Position numbers and translations under genes: made by a program
Shown here: positions 44,487 through 55,362 of the stretch, one piece after another
Position numbering within the stretch: the stretch's first letter is position 1
How the letters are laid out: every line of letters begins with the position of its first letter
Notes under the pieces: generated by a model
What the model was told of the DNA's origin: nothing
What the model saw: the letters and a program-made list of their open reading frames with translations, nothing else
The model's database searches: none
Source: Parafenestella ontariensis
Taxonomy: Eukaryota > Ascomycota > Dothideomycetes > Pleosporales > Cucurbitariaceae
Assembly: GCA_021596325.1 (NCBI GenBank)
Contig: JAKGDA010000045.1
Coordinates: 124,001-188,000 of the forward strand
DNA length: 64,000 bases
Direction: 5' to 3'

Positions 44487-45784
44487 ATGCTCGTCTCCCT
44501 CACCGTCGGCAAGGTCGACGCTGGCGTGGCCGTCCTCCTGACCGAAGACAAACGCCTCGTACGCTCCCCTAACCCTCCAATGCCTCCCAACAGCTCACAA
44601 CGCGCAAGCGCATCCCTGCAATTCACCTATAACTAATCCCACTGTAGATCGAGTTCCCCAGTATACTACTGCCACCCGACATCTCCTCGGGGAGCATAGT
44701 CGACATTGACGTTGGACGAAACTACAAAGCCGAAGCCGACGCGGCCAAATCCTTCCACGAACTGCAGTCTGAGATCTTCCGCACCTTTGGCCAGCGCACA
44801 CCCTCAGCACCCGCAATCCGCTGTCGCAATGCTACGCAGACTTCAGTAGTGCTCGAGTGGGATCCCATCGACATTGCGACGGCCGAGCTGCGCAGCCTCA
44901 CCTTGTACCGCAATGGCAGCAAGGCAGGCACGATCCCGAAGCCCAGCGATGTACACAGCACCAAGTTGAGCGGTCTGGCAGTGGACACGGAATACACCTT
45001 CCATCTGGTGCTCAAGACCAGCGCGGGCACATTTAGCAGCGAGAAGCTGAAGGTGCAAACACACAAGATGACGGATCTATCTGGTATCACCATCACACCT
45101 GGCCACATGCCCGCTGCTCTCCGCGAGTCACTGCAGCGGTCTGTTGAGAGAATTGGCGCCAAGATTGCAGACAATGTTCGCATCGACACCACACATTTCG
45201 TCTGCACCGAAGGCAGAGGACCAGCGTGGGAAAAGGCGGTCGAGAACAACATCCCTGTCGTAGTGCCAGATTGGGTCATAGGATGCGAGAGGGAAGGCAG
45301 AATCGTCGGTGTGAGAGGGTACTACCTGAACGCAGACCCTAGATTACGAAACGTCGGGCCAGGAACAGCGCAACAGCAGCAGCAGCAACAGCAACCACAA
45401 CACCAGCAGCAAGTCAGGAGTCCGGTACTAAGTCCTCGAACAGAGGTCACGCCGCCAACTCCGGAGCGACCAACGCACAACCGCGACGCAGATGGCGCGG
45501 CGCCTCCTCCCCCGCCGCCAAAAGACAACATCAGCGAGAAGAGCGAGCCCACAACACCAGAGCCGAAGAGCCAGGCAGAAGAGCAGAAAGTCCGAACAGA
45601 AGATCTAAAACCACAGTCTGAGAAGGAGAAGGAGCAGGACGAGGATAGCGAAGAGGACGAGTCGGAACCTGAGCCGAGTGATGAAAAGGCGCTAGAAGCT
45701 GACCTGCCTAATAGGCCGAAACCGGGCCAAGCGTCTGTCGAGGACGAGGACGATGGAGGTAGCTTCCAGGAGGTGCAGCTTTAA
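44487..45784 (+). CDS. chs5: Chs5, exomer scaffold (FN3 + BRCT)
   Basis: Exons 44487-44558 and 44648-45784 (intron 89 nt) give 402 residues. The N-terminal MLVSLTVGKVDAGVAVLLTE and PDISSGSIVDIDVGRN are the Chs5 dimerisation segment. A fibronectin type III domain (about residues 75-165, TSVVLEWDPIDIATAEL) and a BRCT domain follow (about 168-255, LSGITITPGHMPAALRES, VPDWVIGCEREGRIVG). With ChAP subunits, Chs5 forms exomer on trans-Golgi membranes, exporting chitin synthase and other cargo. The tail is disordered, with polyglutamine, polyproline and Glu/Lys/Ser-rich parts. It is typical of the family. Confidence 0.93.
45371..45412 (+). repeat. CAG/CAA polyglutamine tract in chs5
   Basis: Fourteen codons, of which twelve are Gln (CAA or CAG mixed), interrupted by Pro and His. 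Mixed codons suggest a protein-level tract with low slippage. Confidence 0.85.
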
Positions 45785-46442
45785 TCGCACTGTGATAGGG
45801 GTTCTAGGTTGATTGGACATACTTTTGAGGCATTGCGTGGGGTTGGGGTGTTTAGACTTTCAGTCCAACTAAGCGATGCGTTTCCTCTGCAAATACCCTT
45901 GCCAGCCATCAGGGCTGTGTCTGTAATACGTACATTGACAGGAAACATTCTTCTAATGCAGATACTAGTCACTTTGAAGCGCAACACGGCCACATTCTCA
46001 AAACCCTCCGCCCAAAGGGTCGTTTTCGCCGTACCAGAAGCGGGAGAAATCGAAGCTCAGGACGCATTTTCCAGGTATAACAAGGTTCCTTTTTTTTTTT
46101 GGAAACGTCAAATTCCTCCCATTTACTACTCCCTGGTTACCCTATCCAGCAAAGCCAAGTCTCGAGTCCATTATTTTATTCCCGTGTTCCTCCACGCTAA
46201 CGTATACACTCGACCGCTATTGGCGCGAGTCAGCCTCGTCCTCCAAGTGGGTCTGTCTCCCAGGGACCATTGCTATAGGTACAATACCATCAAACCAATC
46301 CACTCGAGCAAAGTACGCGTGCCGAACATGCGGACCACCATTGAACCAATATATAAAAGCTAGCAAGAAACTATTACCTTGGTACCATGAATCCTTCAAT
46401 ATCCAATCCCTTCTTTCTCCCCTCATCCATCTTCTTGCAATC
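45785..46442. other. intergenic; upstream region of acyltransferase gene
   Basis: A TTTTTTTTTT run occurs near 46,090 and TATATAAAAGC near 46,351-46,361, about 90 bases before the ATG, which could serve as a TATA element. No gene seen. Confidence 0.5.
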
Positions 46443-47818
46443 ATGGCATCGATATCATTGTTATCCCTAGAACTCCCACCACTCTTCGCCAACCTACAAA
46501 TCCCGCTTTTATACTTGAACAACATCATTGCCCTCGCTATTGGCCCGCGATACCAACGCCTCCGCGTCTCAATCAGTCTACCCGTGTTCGTTCTCCTAGC
46601 TAGCCAGAGTCTGTACCGGGAATGGCATGGGCCGTGGGGAAATCACTATGCGATGAACTGTTTGGTGATGAGTATCTCGATGGTATATGTGGATTGGATA
46701 CTTTTGGCAAGCCCTGATAAGGAAAAGTGGCGTAAGATAAAGTATGATAAGTTGCAAGGGTCTGGGAAGGGGACGGTGGAGGGCAAGGCGAATGGGGCCG
46801 TGGTGAAGAAAAAAGAAGGAAATGTCGTCCCAGTGGGGTTTCTGAGTAGAATGTGGTGGGGTATTCGACTGGCCACGACGAACCGATATGTTGGATGGTC
46901 GTGTCAGGTTAAGAATGTGCCGAGCGAGGTGGATTCGGATTATCCACGAGTGTACGTTCTCCTTGCCTCCCTTGTTCATCTAGGTTTCTGTCCTTCTCAC
47001 ACATCTCCAGGCTCTTCCTCGCTCACAAAATCGTACGAACCGGCATCTTCTGGGTCCTGAAAAACATCCTCTACGCATACACTGCAGCCTCACCGCACGG
47101 CTCCTGGATGGACATCGCCTCAATCAAACCCGCGGTTAGCTTCGCCTCGTACCCGTTTTGGCACCGGTTCTGGTACGCTTGGGTACACATCATGTTGACG
47201 GCTGTGAGTCTGGATTTGTACAACTCCGCGTACGGCGTTGTGAGTGTCGCGACGGGCTTGGCGAATCCGAAGGACTGTCCCCCTGCCTTTGGGGATGTGA
47301 GGAAGTTGGTGAGCGTGCGGAATGCGTGGTCGTAAGTCAAATCTTCGGAGTGGATAGGGAGGGGTTGATGGCTGATCCAAATTTGTAGATCTGTATGGCA
47401 CCAGCAATGCCGCCGCTTATGCTCTGCACCGGGAATTTTCATCACGCGCGACGTGCTTGGTCTCCGAAAAGGATCCTTCGCCTCAAAGTACCTTCAACTC
47501 TTCATTGGATTTGGCATCTCAGGCGTTGTGCACAGTGGAGCTACGATGCTTACTCTTCGCTCGTTCGAGGATGATGCATCGTTTGCGTTCTTCGTTGGCC
47601 AAGCATTCATCATCATGATTGAGGACCACGTCATTGACTTCGGAAAGAGTTTGGGGCTAGAAGACTCGCTGTTTTGGCGACTGGTTGGGTTTTCCTGGAC
47701 TCTGTTTGCAATTGGGGCGACCTCTCAGGTATGGACTGGCAAGGCCGTTGGGCATGGCATGTGGATCCATGATCGTGAGCCCGACTGGTTTGGCATTGGG
47801 CCCAAGGTCGTTCCTTAA
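46443..47818 (+). CDS. wax-synthase-like membrane-bound O-acyltransferase
   Basis: Exons 46443-46951, 47011-47331 and 47389-47818 give 419 residues. Introns are 59 and 57 nt. Eight or so membrane helices are predicted, starting LPPLFANLQIPLLYLNNIIAL. The wax-synthase domain marks are RNAWSSVWHQQCRRLCSAPG (family WHQ motif), LGLRKGSFASKYLQLFIGFG and the conserved His in GVVHSGATM. The family transfers acyl groups to alcohols or to hydroxyls of secondary metabolites in the ER; many fungal members sit in biosynthetic clusters. No cluster genes are adjacent, so the acceptor is open. An upstream in-frame extension lacks an ATG with good context. Confidence 0.83.
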
Positions 47819-47965
47819 ACACGTTGGTGTGAACAAAACTAGTCCATTTCAAGCGAGCTGGCGATGCTGAATGTTGGAGCGACAGGCCCATGTGGGCCTT
47901 ACGCGTAGCATGTAGGAGCGCTCGGTATAAAGAGATACGACCCGATATCGTGAATTACATGGCAT

Positions 47966-49987
47966 TCACACTAGTCGAAATCGATGCTTACTCTTCTTTC
48001 CTCTCTTGATCAAGCCTGCTACCTCCCCATTCATATAGCCATGTGCATATCCCTCTCCAATGACTTGCCACGCCTCTTGCTCTCCTCTCCTTCTTAGAAC
48101 GAGTGGAATGCTACATCCGAATAGAACCGCAACAACATCCCCCTCTCGTGCACGGCAAGGCGCCATGCCGACGAGTCCTTCGCTGGTGACCATCAGTCTC
48201 CGCGCCTTCTTGCGCACCGTGTCATGAAATCGCAACAAGAAAGTGTCGAGTTTATCGGAGTCGGTGTCGTTCCGTCGGTTGTTTGGATATGACGGTGGGC
48301 GTTGAAGGGGTGGCGGGGAAGCCGGCGTTTGGGTAGGGATGGCGTGAATCAATTCCTCCAGGGTTTGGTTGCCAAATCGTAAGTTCCTGTTCTGGTCGAA
48401 CCAAGTTGCAAAGCTCCAGTCAACAGATTCGTCTGCTATACAAGCATGACATAGGTGTAGAAAGTCGGTGATATAATGTGTCGGCGCGTGAAAGCAGAGG
48501 TACTTGTCCTGGCGGTCGAGGACAAGTGATCGTGCAATGGCCTCCAACCAGTCCGTAGGAAGCATGTTGGATCGTGAGCCTCTTTTCTGGTCTCCTACAG
48601 ATTGTAGGATTGCATGACCTGATTCAGCGCAGATAAAGCTCTGGCACCGCAGCTCGCGGTCATCCAATCCACCTAATCCATAGATGGAATCTAATACCAC
48701 ACCATCGCACCACATCTCCTTCAGGTTATCAGAGAAGCGCACATTAGCCTTCTTGCTCAACTGAGACCCAGGGGCGTCGTACTTTGCTTTCCAGGTGGTG
48801 GAGCGCAACGGTCTGAAGTTGCCAATATGCTGGCTTGCACTTTGGCTAGCCATTAGTGGGACGGGCGATGCAAAGTCGGTCATGGCTCTCCAGTCCGGAA
48901 CCCACCAGGGCACTGCATCGTCCGCACCAGGATCATTAGGACTAGAATATCGGCTGAATAAATGTACAAAACAGATGATGTCGAGACTTCCATATACACT
49001 CCAGAAGGATCGCACGAGCCTTGCAAACTGGTGTTCGGTGCTGGAAGTGTATTCAGGTGCACCAATAAGCTCACGATCTCGTGCGGTGATCAGACCCAGA
49101 ACGGAGAAAATACGATCTCTGCTGTCCGTTGCGGAGTGGTTGCCCAAGTAGGCCATGGTGGAGATAAGGCTCATGCCTCGCGAGTCTGCTTTCGTGTACC
49201 ACTGGTGTATTCGTCTCCGATTAAAGGCGCCGCCAAAGGCTTTCCGTGGGACAAGTTCGTGCTCGAAGTCTTGATTGATCGTGCTGCAAAGGAAGATACT
49301 GTATATTGCGCTTTTGAACTTTCCGCGAGTGATGCTGTTCTTGCCGCAGTACAGTTTCGCCTCCTTGGGAAGTACGAACTCTTGCAGTGTCCAAACTCTC
49401 GTCCACCAAGATCTGGACAGCAGACTGCTTACCGCCTCCCATTTCGATGTGAAACCTGGGTCCTCGAGATTTCTCCGCATGGCGTACTCGTCACCACTGA
49501 AGGCGGCTTGCAAGCTGGCTAGGTAGTGCAGAAACTCGATCGCACCAGTACAGTTGCTGCCTTGGTCGATTTCCTCGCCTAGCCACACGATAGCTCTCCT
49601 TGATCTTTTATATATTTCTGCCATGATTCGTACCTGTTCCTCGCGCTCGTGTCCATCCGTGAGGTTGATACAGAGACTGTCAATCCACCACCAATCCTTA
49701 TCATCGAAGTCGTCATGGTGTGTGGCCATGTGAAGAAAAGGTACAAGACTACTTAGTACTGGTAATGGTCCCGTATTCAGATGGATTGTAGTACCCGAGT
49801 CTGCTTTGTCACCCCAGACATAGCTCGCAGTAAAGAATTGGGGAGCGCTGGCCAATCGGAAGGTTTGGAGTTTGCCCACAAACACGCCATCTTCAGGCTG
49901 CGAAAAGCGAAGCAAACGGATAGAGGCACTTCCCAATGAGTCAATATATACGGAGTCGACCTTATTGATTCCTGGTTGAACGTCCAT
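47966..49987 (-). CDS. HET domain (heterokaryon incompatibility-type) protein
   Basis: A single exon, 673 residues from ATG 49987 (MDVQPGINKVDSVYID). The frame stays open 23 more codons upstream without another ATG. The HET core is complete: FFTASYVWGD, DKDWWWIDSLCINL, REEQVRIMAEIYKRSRRAIVWLGEE and SWWTRVWTLQEFVLPKEAKLYCG. The C-terminal part ends in a segment (EGLVGMAPCRAREGDVVAVL, then FGCSIPLVLRR) found at the end of many HET proteins. HET domains trigger cell death on non-self contact or upon activation by NLRs. No partner gene is adjacent, and the NLR of this window is 40 kb away. Confidence 0.9.
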   Translation of the reverse strand: MDVQPGINKVDSVYIDSLGSASIRLLRFSQPEDGVFVGKLQTFRLASAPQFFTASYVWGDKADSGTTIHLNTGPLPVLSSLVPFLHMATHHDDFDDKDWWWIDSLCINLTDGHEREEQVRIMAEIYKRSRRAIVWLGEEIDQGSNCTGAIEFLHYLASLQAAFSGDEYAMRRNLEDPGFTSKWEAVSSLLSRSWWTRVWTLQEFVLPKEAKLYCGKNSITRGKFKSAIYSIFLCSTINQDFEHELVPRKAFGGAFNRRRIHQWYTKADSRGMSLISTMAYLGNHSATDSRDRIFSVLGLITARDRELIGAPEYTSSTEHQFARLVRSFWSVYGSLDIICFVHLFSRYSSPNDPGADDAVPWWVPDWRAMTDFASPVPLMASQSASQHIGNFRPLRSTTWKAKYDAPGSQLSKKANVRFSDNLKEMWCDGVVLDSIYGLGGLDDRELRCQSFICAESGHAILQSVGDQKRGSRSNMLPTDWLEAIARSLVLDRQDKYLCFHAPTHYITDFLHLCHACIADESVDWSFATWFDQNRNLRFGNQTLEELIHAIPTQTPASPPPLQRPPSYPNNRRNDTDSDKLDTFLLRFHDTVRKKARRLMVTSEGLVGMAPCRAREGDVVAVLFGCSIPLVLRRRGEQEAWQVIGEGYAHGYMNGEVAGLIKRGKKSKHRFRLV

Positions 49988-50413
49988 GAGGTTGGGGTAA
50001 AAAGAGTGCGGGTAAAGAGACGATGACTGTGCTTGACCTCGGAACCGGATGTTCACTGGCTAGTTCACATCCGGCAAGGCGCAAGACGATCAGGAAGTCG
50101 CAATCTAATCGTCTTCAACCTCTTTACACAGCACATCACCTATGGTCTAATCATCCAGTACCGCCGTCTTCAATCTCATCTATTGCTATGCCGTCATATC
50201 TGCGATACAAGAGAAACCGATGCTTATCCCAAATCTGCTAAACCAACTCCTCTCATCTCCTGATATGATAGCTATGCATTATATGCGGACAACCATTTTC
50301 CACGTAATCATTTCCGATGCCTATGCTTTTGGGGCGACACATTCTCTGTCATTTTGCTCAAGTACAATAGGATGAAGAAGGTCAACGGCCTGCCGATGCC
50401 GCCGACTACCCTA
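49988..50413. other. intergenic upstream of HET gene
   Basis: No gene seen. It separates the HET gene from the 3' end of the small minus-strand gene. Confidence 0.5.
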
Positions 50414-50744
50414 TCAGCAGCGCATATTTGCCGTCGCTTTCCAGCGACCGTCATTGCTACTTTTTGTCAAAGCTAGGCCGAGACTAGAGTTGCACACCCA
50501 TAACTTGCCATCTAAGTCCAGCTGCGCCCGTATAAACTCTCTCTGGCGGGTGAGAACAAACACATTGCTCCCGAATGGCTGTGGCACGACAAGTGCGCCT
50601 CCACCGTCTATTCTTTCCATCATGAAGATCAGCTGTTCAGTGAACTCGATGTCAAGCAAAATCTGACATCCATGCGCACGGGTTTCGCCAATGGTTGTCA
50701 GTCTTCAGCTCAGTAAGCTTTACGGGTGTCTGAGGCGCAGCCAT
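50414..50744 (-). CDS. 89-residue protein of unknown function, two exons
   Basis: Exon 1 (50744-50724) encodes MAAPQTP. A 61-nt intron (50723-50663) has donor GTAAAG, a GACTGAC branch-like site and acceptor TGTCAG. Exon 2 (50662-50414) continues ILLDIEFTEQLIFMMERIDG and ends NDGRWKATANMRC. Joined, the protein is 89 residues and reads as a compact mixed alpha/beta chain (VFVLTRQREFIRAQLDLDGK, LWVCNSSLGLAL). There is no signal peptide or known domain. Evidence is the clean splice join and protein-like composition only. Confidence 0.5.
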
Positions 50745-51163
50745 CAGCACCACCCGCAACGGGTGATCGACCACGGAAAATCTGGGAAACGCCTCACACG
50801 ATGCACCCCGGAGTGTTCGGGAATAGTAAGCGAGAAAATACGAGAACAGCTATTGTTCATTAATGCTACGACCGTTGCAGTGAGCTGGTGATGAAATGCT
50901 ATTTTGGATCACGAGATTGAAGGAGTGTCGCCTGTAGCTGGGCAAGAACACGGACACAGAGCGCGTGCTGATGCTGATGGGAACAGGAATAGTAGTAGCA
51001 GTATGGAAGACACCGTATGGAAGAGTATAAATGTCCTTGTCCACCTTCGAGGATATATATTTATCAGCTTCATCGTCTACAATATTCTCTACCAGGTTCA
51101 GCACACTCTACAAATCAACATTATCCAAATCAAAGCCCTTCATCAAACCCCAACACCATCAAC
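50745..51163. other. bidirectional promoter region
   Basis: Lies between the 89-residue gene (minus) and the But2-type gene (plus). Contains a TATA-like element listed separately. Confidence 0.5.
51026..51032 (+). promoter_or_regulatory. TATA-like element of the But2-type gene
   Basis: TATAAAT lies 132 bases before the ATG, followed by a CAAC/ATCC-rich leader. TATA elements are frequent in highly expressed secreted-protein genes of fungi. Confidence 0.4.
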
Positions 51164-51655
51164 ATGCTGTTCACCCTAGCCACCGCTCTACTGAGCACCT
51201 CTCTCCTCGCCAGCGCCGCCCCAACCACATCTGCTCCTCTGGACCGCCGCGCCTGCTCAGTAGCCTACCCTCGCAGCATCGGCTTCCCCATCAACTTCGA
51301 CATCCACCAAGATGCCGGAGGTGCCAACTCCGTCTCCAACGCCTTGACCTTCAACAACGTGCCCGCCGGCTCCTACGGCTGCCAGCTCGAAGTCAACTTC
51401 CCCACCGGGTACCCGATCACCTCGTCCGGCGCCAGCGCCGTAAACATCTACTCTACCTCCGGAGAAAGTGAGACACTCTTCGGCACGGTTACACTGCAGA
51501 GCAGCCCTGTTGCGCCGACAAAATTTGTGGTCAATTCGGCGACTTGCAGTACGTTGATGACGTATAGGATTGAGATTGCGAGTGAGACTGAGGCGGGTCG
51601 TGTGGCTTTTGCGGATACCAAGGATGCCGGTTTTACTATGACTTACAACTGCTGA
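51164..51655 (+). CDS. secreted But2 C-terminal-domain protein
   Basis: A single exon of 163 residues. A signal peptide (MLFTLATALLSTSLLASAAP) is followed by a dibasic LDRR, possibly a Kex2 site, and then a beta-rich domain: SVAYPRSIGFPINFDI, VPAGSYGCQLEVNFP, TLFGTVTLQS, and an end in GFTMTYNC. This matches the ubiquitin 3 binding protein But2 C-terminal domain family, which in filamentous fungi is mostly found in small secreted proteins of unknown role. Four Cys in the mature part could form two disulfides. It is a plausible effector-type or cell-surface protein. Confidence 0.78.
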   Translation: MLFTLATALLSTSLLASAAPTTSAPLDRRACSVAYPRSIGFPINFDIHQDAGGANSVSNALTFNNVPAGSYGCQLEVNFPTGYPITSSGASAVNIYSTSGESETLFGTVTLQSSPVAPTKFVVNSATCSTLMTYRIEIASETEAGRVAFADTKDAGFTMTYNC

Positions 51656-52120
51656 GCGGGGAGGGCTGAGATGGTATCGGGATGCATTGAGCAGCGGAGT
51701 TATCCAGGGCTGTCTTTTGGATTTTGGGGGTTTTCGGGAGACATTCCTTAGGCGAGTTTAATACATGTCGATTTTTTCGTCCTTCCTTTAGCGAAATCAT
51801 ATAGAGATAAATACACTTGAGCGTAATAACAACTATTGATCAGGTGCTCCCTGCATAACAATGTCATTTGCAGCTTGATCAAATGATTGCAAACAATCGA
51901 CCATGGGTAGATGGAGAGTTGCATATTGGCACTCACATTGTTACACAATTTTGATTTGGTGTGGTTTTAATGTGTTTAGTGTTGTGAGATCAAGATACAT
52001 AGGATGCTGCGCCATCTAAATGCAAATGAACGTGCTCGCATATCTACCGTGTGACTCATAGGCAAAAAGAATCCAAAGCCCTAAAAGCGAGATCAGAAAG
52101 CCAGACCAACTCGAAACTAT
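51656..52120. other. convergent intergenic region
   Basis: 3' flanks of the But2-type gene and CRY-DASH. AT-rich, no gene. Confidence 0.6.
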
Positions 52121-54210
52121 CTATACTCGCTCGCTGCTCACAATTGTCGGGCCTTCCTCGCACCTCGCAAATTTATCTTCATTCCCCATCCGCCTAAAAT
52201 TTCGCTCTTGGCCTCTCCCTCTTCCTCGCCATGGTCCTCCTCCACCACCACCACCACCTCGTTTTGGCTTCCCATCACCCTGGCCGCCTCGCCCCCGGCC
52301 TACGGAAAAGTGGATTTTGGTAAGTGGCTGTTCCACCCAGTCAATTCCTTTCAGACCCAGGTCGCTTTTCTCCCAGTCACTCAGTTTCCAAACCTGATAC
52401 AGATACATCAAACGCTGTTGATCCACCTCTTCTCTCCCAGGCCCGATACTCCGCGTTAATTTGATGCCCCGCAGCTCAGGAACCCATGCTTTTATGTAGT
52501 CGCCTTGGGGATCGTAATCGAGGGCTTGTTTTACCGGATTGAACACCCTCCCTTGCCTAGGATCATTACCAACACCAGCGACATACTGCCAGTTCCCCCA
52601 ATTACTAGGCGCGTCGTAGTCTATGAGGAAACACTCATACCACTCGGCTCCAACTCGCCAATCAATGTTTAGATGTGAGGATAGAAACGATGCAACATTC
52701 TGTCTCGCTCGATTCGACGTGTAACCCGTGACAAATAGTTCTCGGTTCGATGCGTCAATAAGACCAACTCCTGTCCGACCAGATCGAAAGCGCATAAAAG
52801 CTTCTAGGGCTTTCTTCGGATCGTCACCCGCGCCATTGGGCCTGTGCAGCATTCTCCATCGATGGCGACGGGAATTTTGATGTTCGCCTTTTCCTTTGTG
52901 GTCCTGGATGCCATAGAGGGTAAACATCCGGTGACCGAACTTTTGCATGCATAGACGCATGTAGTCTCTCCATAAAAGTTCGAATCTGACAGCTGCTGTT
53001 CCCTCATTTTCTCCTTTGCCATAGCCTTCTAAGCTTTTTCCGGCCCCTCTGCCTTCTTCAAAATCAACCATTGCCCAGTGAATCTGTCGTGCGGTGATAT
53101 GGCCTTGCGCAAGGAAGGCGGAGAGTTTTGTGCTAAAGTCCAATCCTAACATGCCATTTCTTGTAGCTTTGTAGGAACTCATTGCCCCACTAGAAATGAG
53201 ATGTGATATGCGTTCTAGGCCGACTGATTCTCCTCCAGCAAATGGATGTGCAGACTTGACGTCAATCGGCCATTTCGGTGGATGTGTCAAGGTATATGTG
53301 GGATCTTTCTCGAGCGGAGCCAGGAGGGCTTTCTTCATTTCATTCAAGCTTGAGGGGAGTGTGAATGGGTCTGCTTGTGGAGGAATATTTGGCGGTAGTG
53401 GCGGTAATTGTGTCGGTGTGGGTAAAGTGCTCCGAGGGCGATCGCGAAGCGGTTCGAGAGCTTTACGATATGTTGTGTATACGTTTGGAAGATCGGAGAT
53501 CTCCTCGTATGGCAAATCTCGACTGTAGCCAGTTAGCAAGAACTGACTTTCACGAACCGTCTTGAGAGTGAAACGAATATGGGTATAACGCACTCGTCTA
53601 TGTAGTACTTCTCATCCTTCCATAACCGAAAGTCCACGTTGTGTCGCTCCGCAATATTCCTCACTATGCTCACGTCGCCCTTCTCTTCAGTACCATCATC
53701 TTCAGTCATGTAGATACCGGTGACCTCAGCTTTGGTTTCATCTTTGTGGCCATCTTTTGAATACCAGTCGAGGATATGCGAAACCACATCACCAACCCTT
53801 CCTACTCTCATTTCCAGACCGGACCCGCACTCCAGACCTTCCAGCCTTCGCTTCAGATCCCAGAGTCCCTCAGCTATGAATTTTGCACGATGTGGTCCCG
53901 TGCGCCATACTCCGGCCACCTGGCTGCGCGCCTCCGGGTATGGACATTGGTCTGACGGGGACGAAAGAAAGCCGGATACTTCGATTTGGTTTGCTGCGAA
54001 TATATATACAGGCAAAAGGTGTGTGAAGTTCGCGTCCCCATGTTCTGAGGTCAGCGAGTCATCGCGGTCTCGTCTGTCGGAATTTGGAGGTGATGTCCCG
54101 GATTTTGTTTGAGTCGCCCGTTGTGAGGCAAAATGGAATATCGGATTGTCAGAGAGGCGGATGTCGCGGCGAAGTATGTAAAGCAGGATGCGCGGGTGCC
54201 CCTTCGACAT
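52121..54210 (-). CDS. cryptochrome-DASH with Gly/Arg-rich tail
   Basis: Exons 54210-53594 and 53522-52121 (intron 71 nt, GTGCGT donor, GCTAACT branch) give 672 residues from ATG 54210. The photolyase N-domain begins ILLYILRRDIRLSDNPIF, and the join restores YYIDDRDLPYEEISDLPNVY, a CRY-DASH signature. The FAD domain includes GMLGLDFSTKLSAFLAQGHI, NRARQNVASFLSSHL, DWRVGAEWYECFLIDYD and PSNWGNWQYVAGVGNDP. The last 60 residues are Gly/Arg-rich (GRGRGGQGDGK, PWRGRGRGQERNF), an RNA-binding type tail known in fungal CRY-DASH. CRY-DASH binds FAD and MTHF and repairs CPDs in single-stranded DNA or acts as a blue-light sensor. The frame is open to an upstream ATG at 54330, which would add 40 residues. 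Confidence 0.93.
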
Positions 54211-55362
54211 ACTCGAATGATTTTCGCTTGAAGTGCTGGATGCATGCAATGAACAACTAAAACAAGTGTAGAGGTTGCAGGTACTGCACGGTGGCCAAGA
54301 ATGGCTGCGTGGTAACATGAATGAGAACACTCATGTAATCCTTGGAACTAGAGAAAGCGAAGGCATTGCAGTGCTACAGGCAAAAGCGAAGCTCACGACC
54401 TATGGGACGTCATGACCCAAAGGCGACAATGGACCTATGTTGTCCCGAAGGTTCTAGGGCACAAGACCACTTGGCACTAGAAGATACCCTAGCATGTCAT
54501 CTGTCAGCTATATCGGGCGGTCTCCACCGCATAATGCAGACTTTTGGAACTGAGGAGATCCGGCTCGAGATTGGTGATGCCTCCTGCAGCATCTTCCACC
54601 GGGATATGACGTGAGTGTCACATTAGCGCGGGGGCGCCATTGGCCACCGCGAGCTGCAGGGACGCCGGAAAGAGCGAATTGGGGACGGGCCGAGGGTCGT
54701 AGGAAACTTGTTGCTGGCGATGATCGTGTCATGGAGAGGCGGAGAGATCGCAAGGCGCTATACCGATGCAGCTTACCGGGTGCGGTTAGCCTGGGCGAAG
54801 AATTCTAGATCCTTGGGCACCTGGTGCGTGCTGGCAAGGGTCGTGGATCGGCAATCTAGCAACAGATTTGATCTTGATTCCATCGACTAGGAATCGAAAT
54901 CGTGTGCGACATGCAGGGCACAGCTGCGTTCAAACGGGATTGGGCTGCGGCTCGATTGCGTGACACGTGGCATTGTTCACCGGGCAGCATGCGGTGGGTG
55001 TCTGGCCGCGCACACGCCTCCGGTCATGCTACTTTAATAGCTGAGAATCCTCCTTCCAACTCTATCGTCTAACTGATCGACATGTCTAGGCGAAGCATCC
55101 GCGGAGACGATGAAAGATAAGGAGAGAAAAACAAACAAGAGATAACCAAGCTTGTGACGGCCTAAAGAACGTTCATACAAGCAAAGTTCACTCTTGAGCC
55201 CTGCGGTAATACTAGAAAGCCACAGAAAGTACTATAAGCTGGACACAAATCTGAACTGGTGCGCTTCAGTTGCAGGAGACCAGCCCAGATTCGGACACAC
55301 ATTTTGTTCTACAATAATATTTAGCCGACGAGGCAGTATTTTCCCCTACACAAATGCTCTGT
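54211..55362. other. 1.15-kb intergenic stretch
   Basis: The first 120 bases are an in-frame extension or leader of CRY-DASH. The rest has no supported ORF; open frames at 54,342-54,808 lack domains. Confidence 0.5.
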
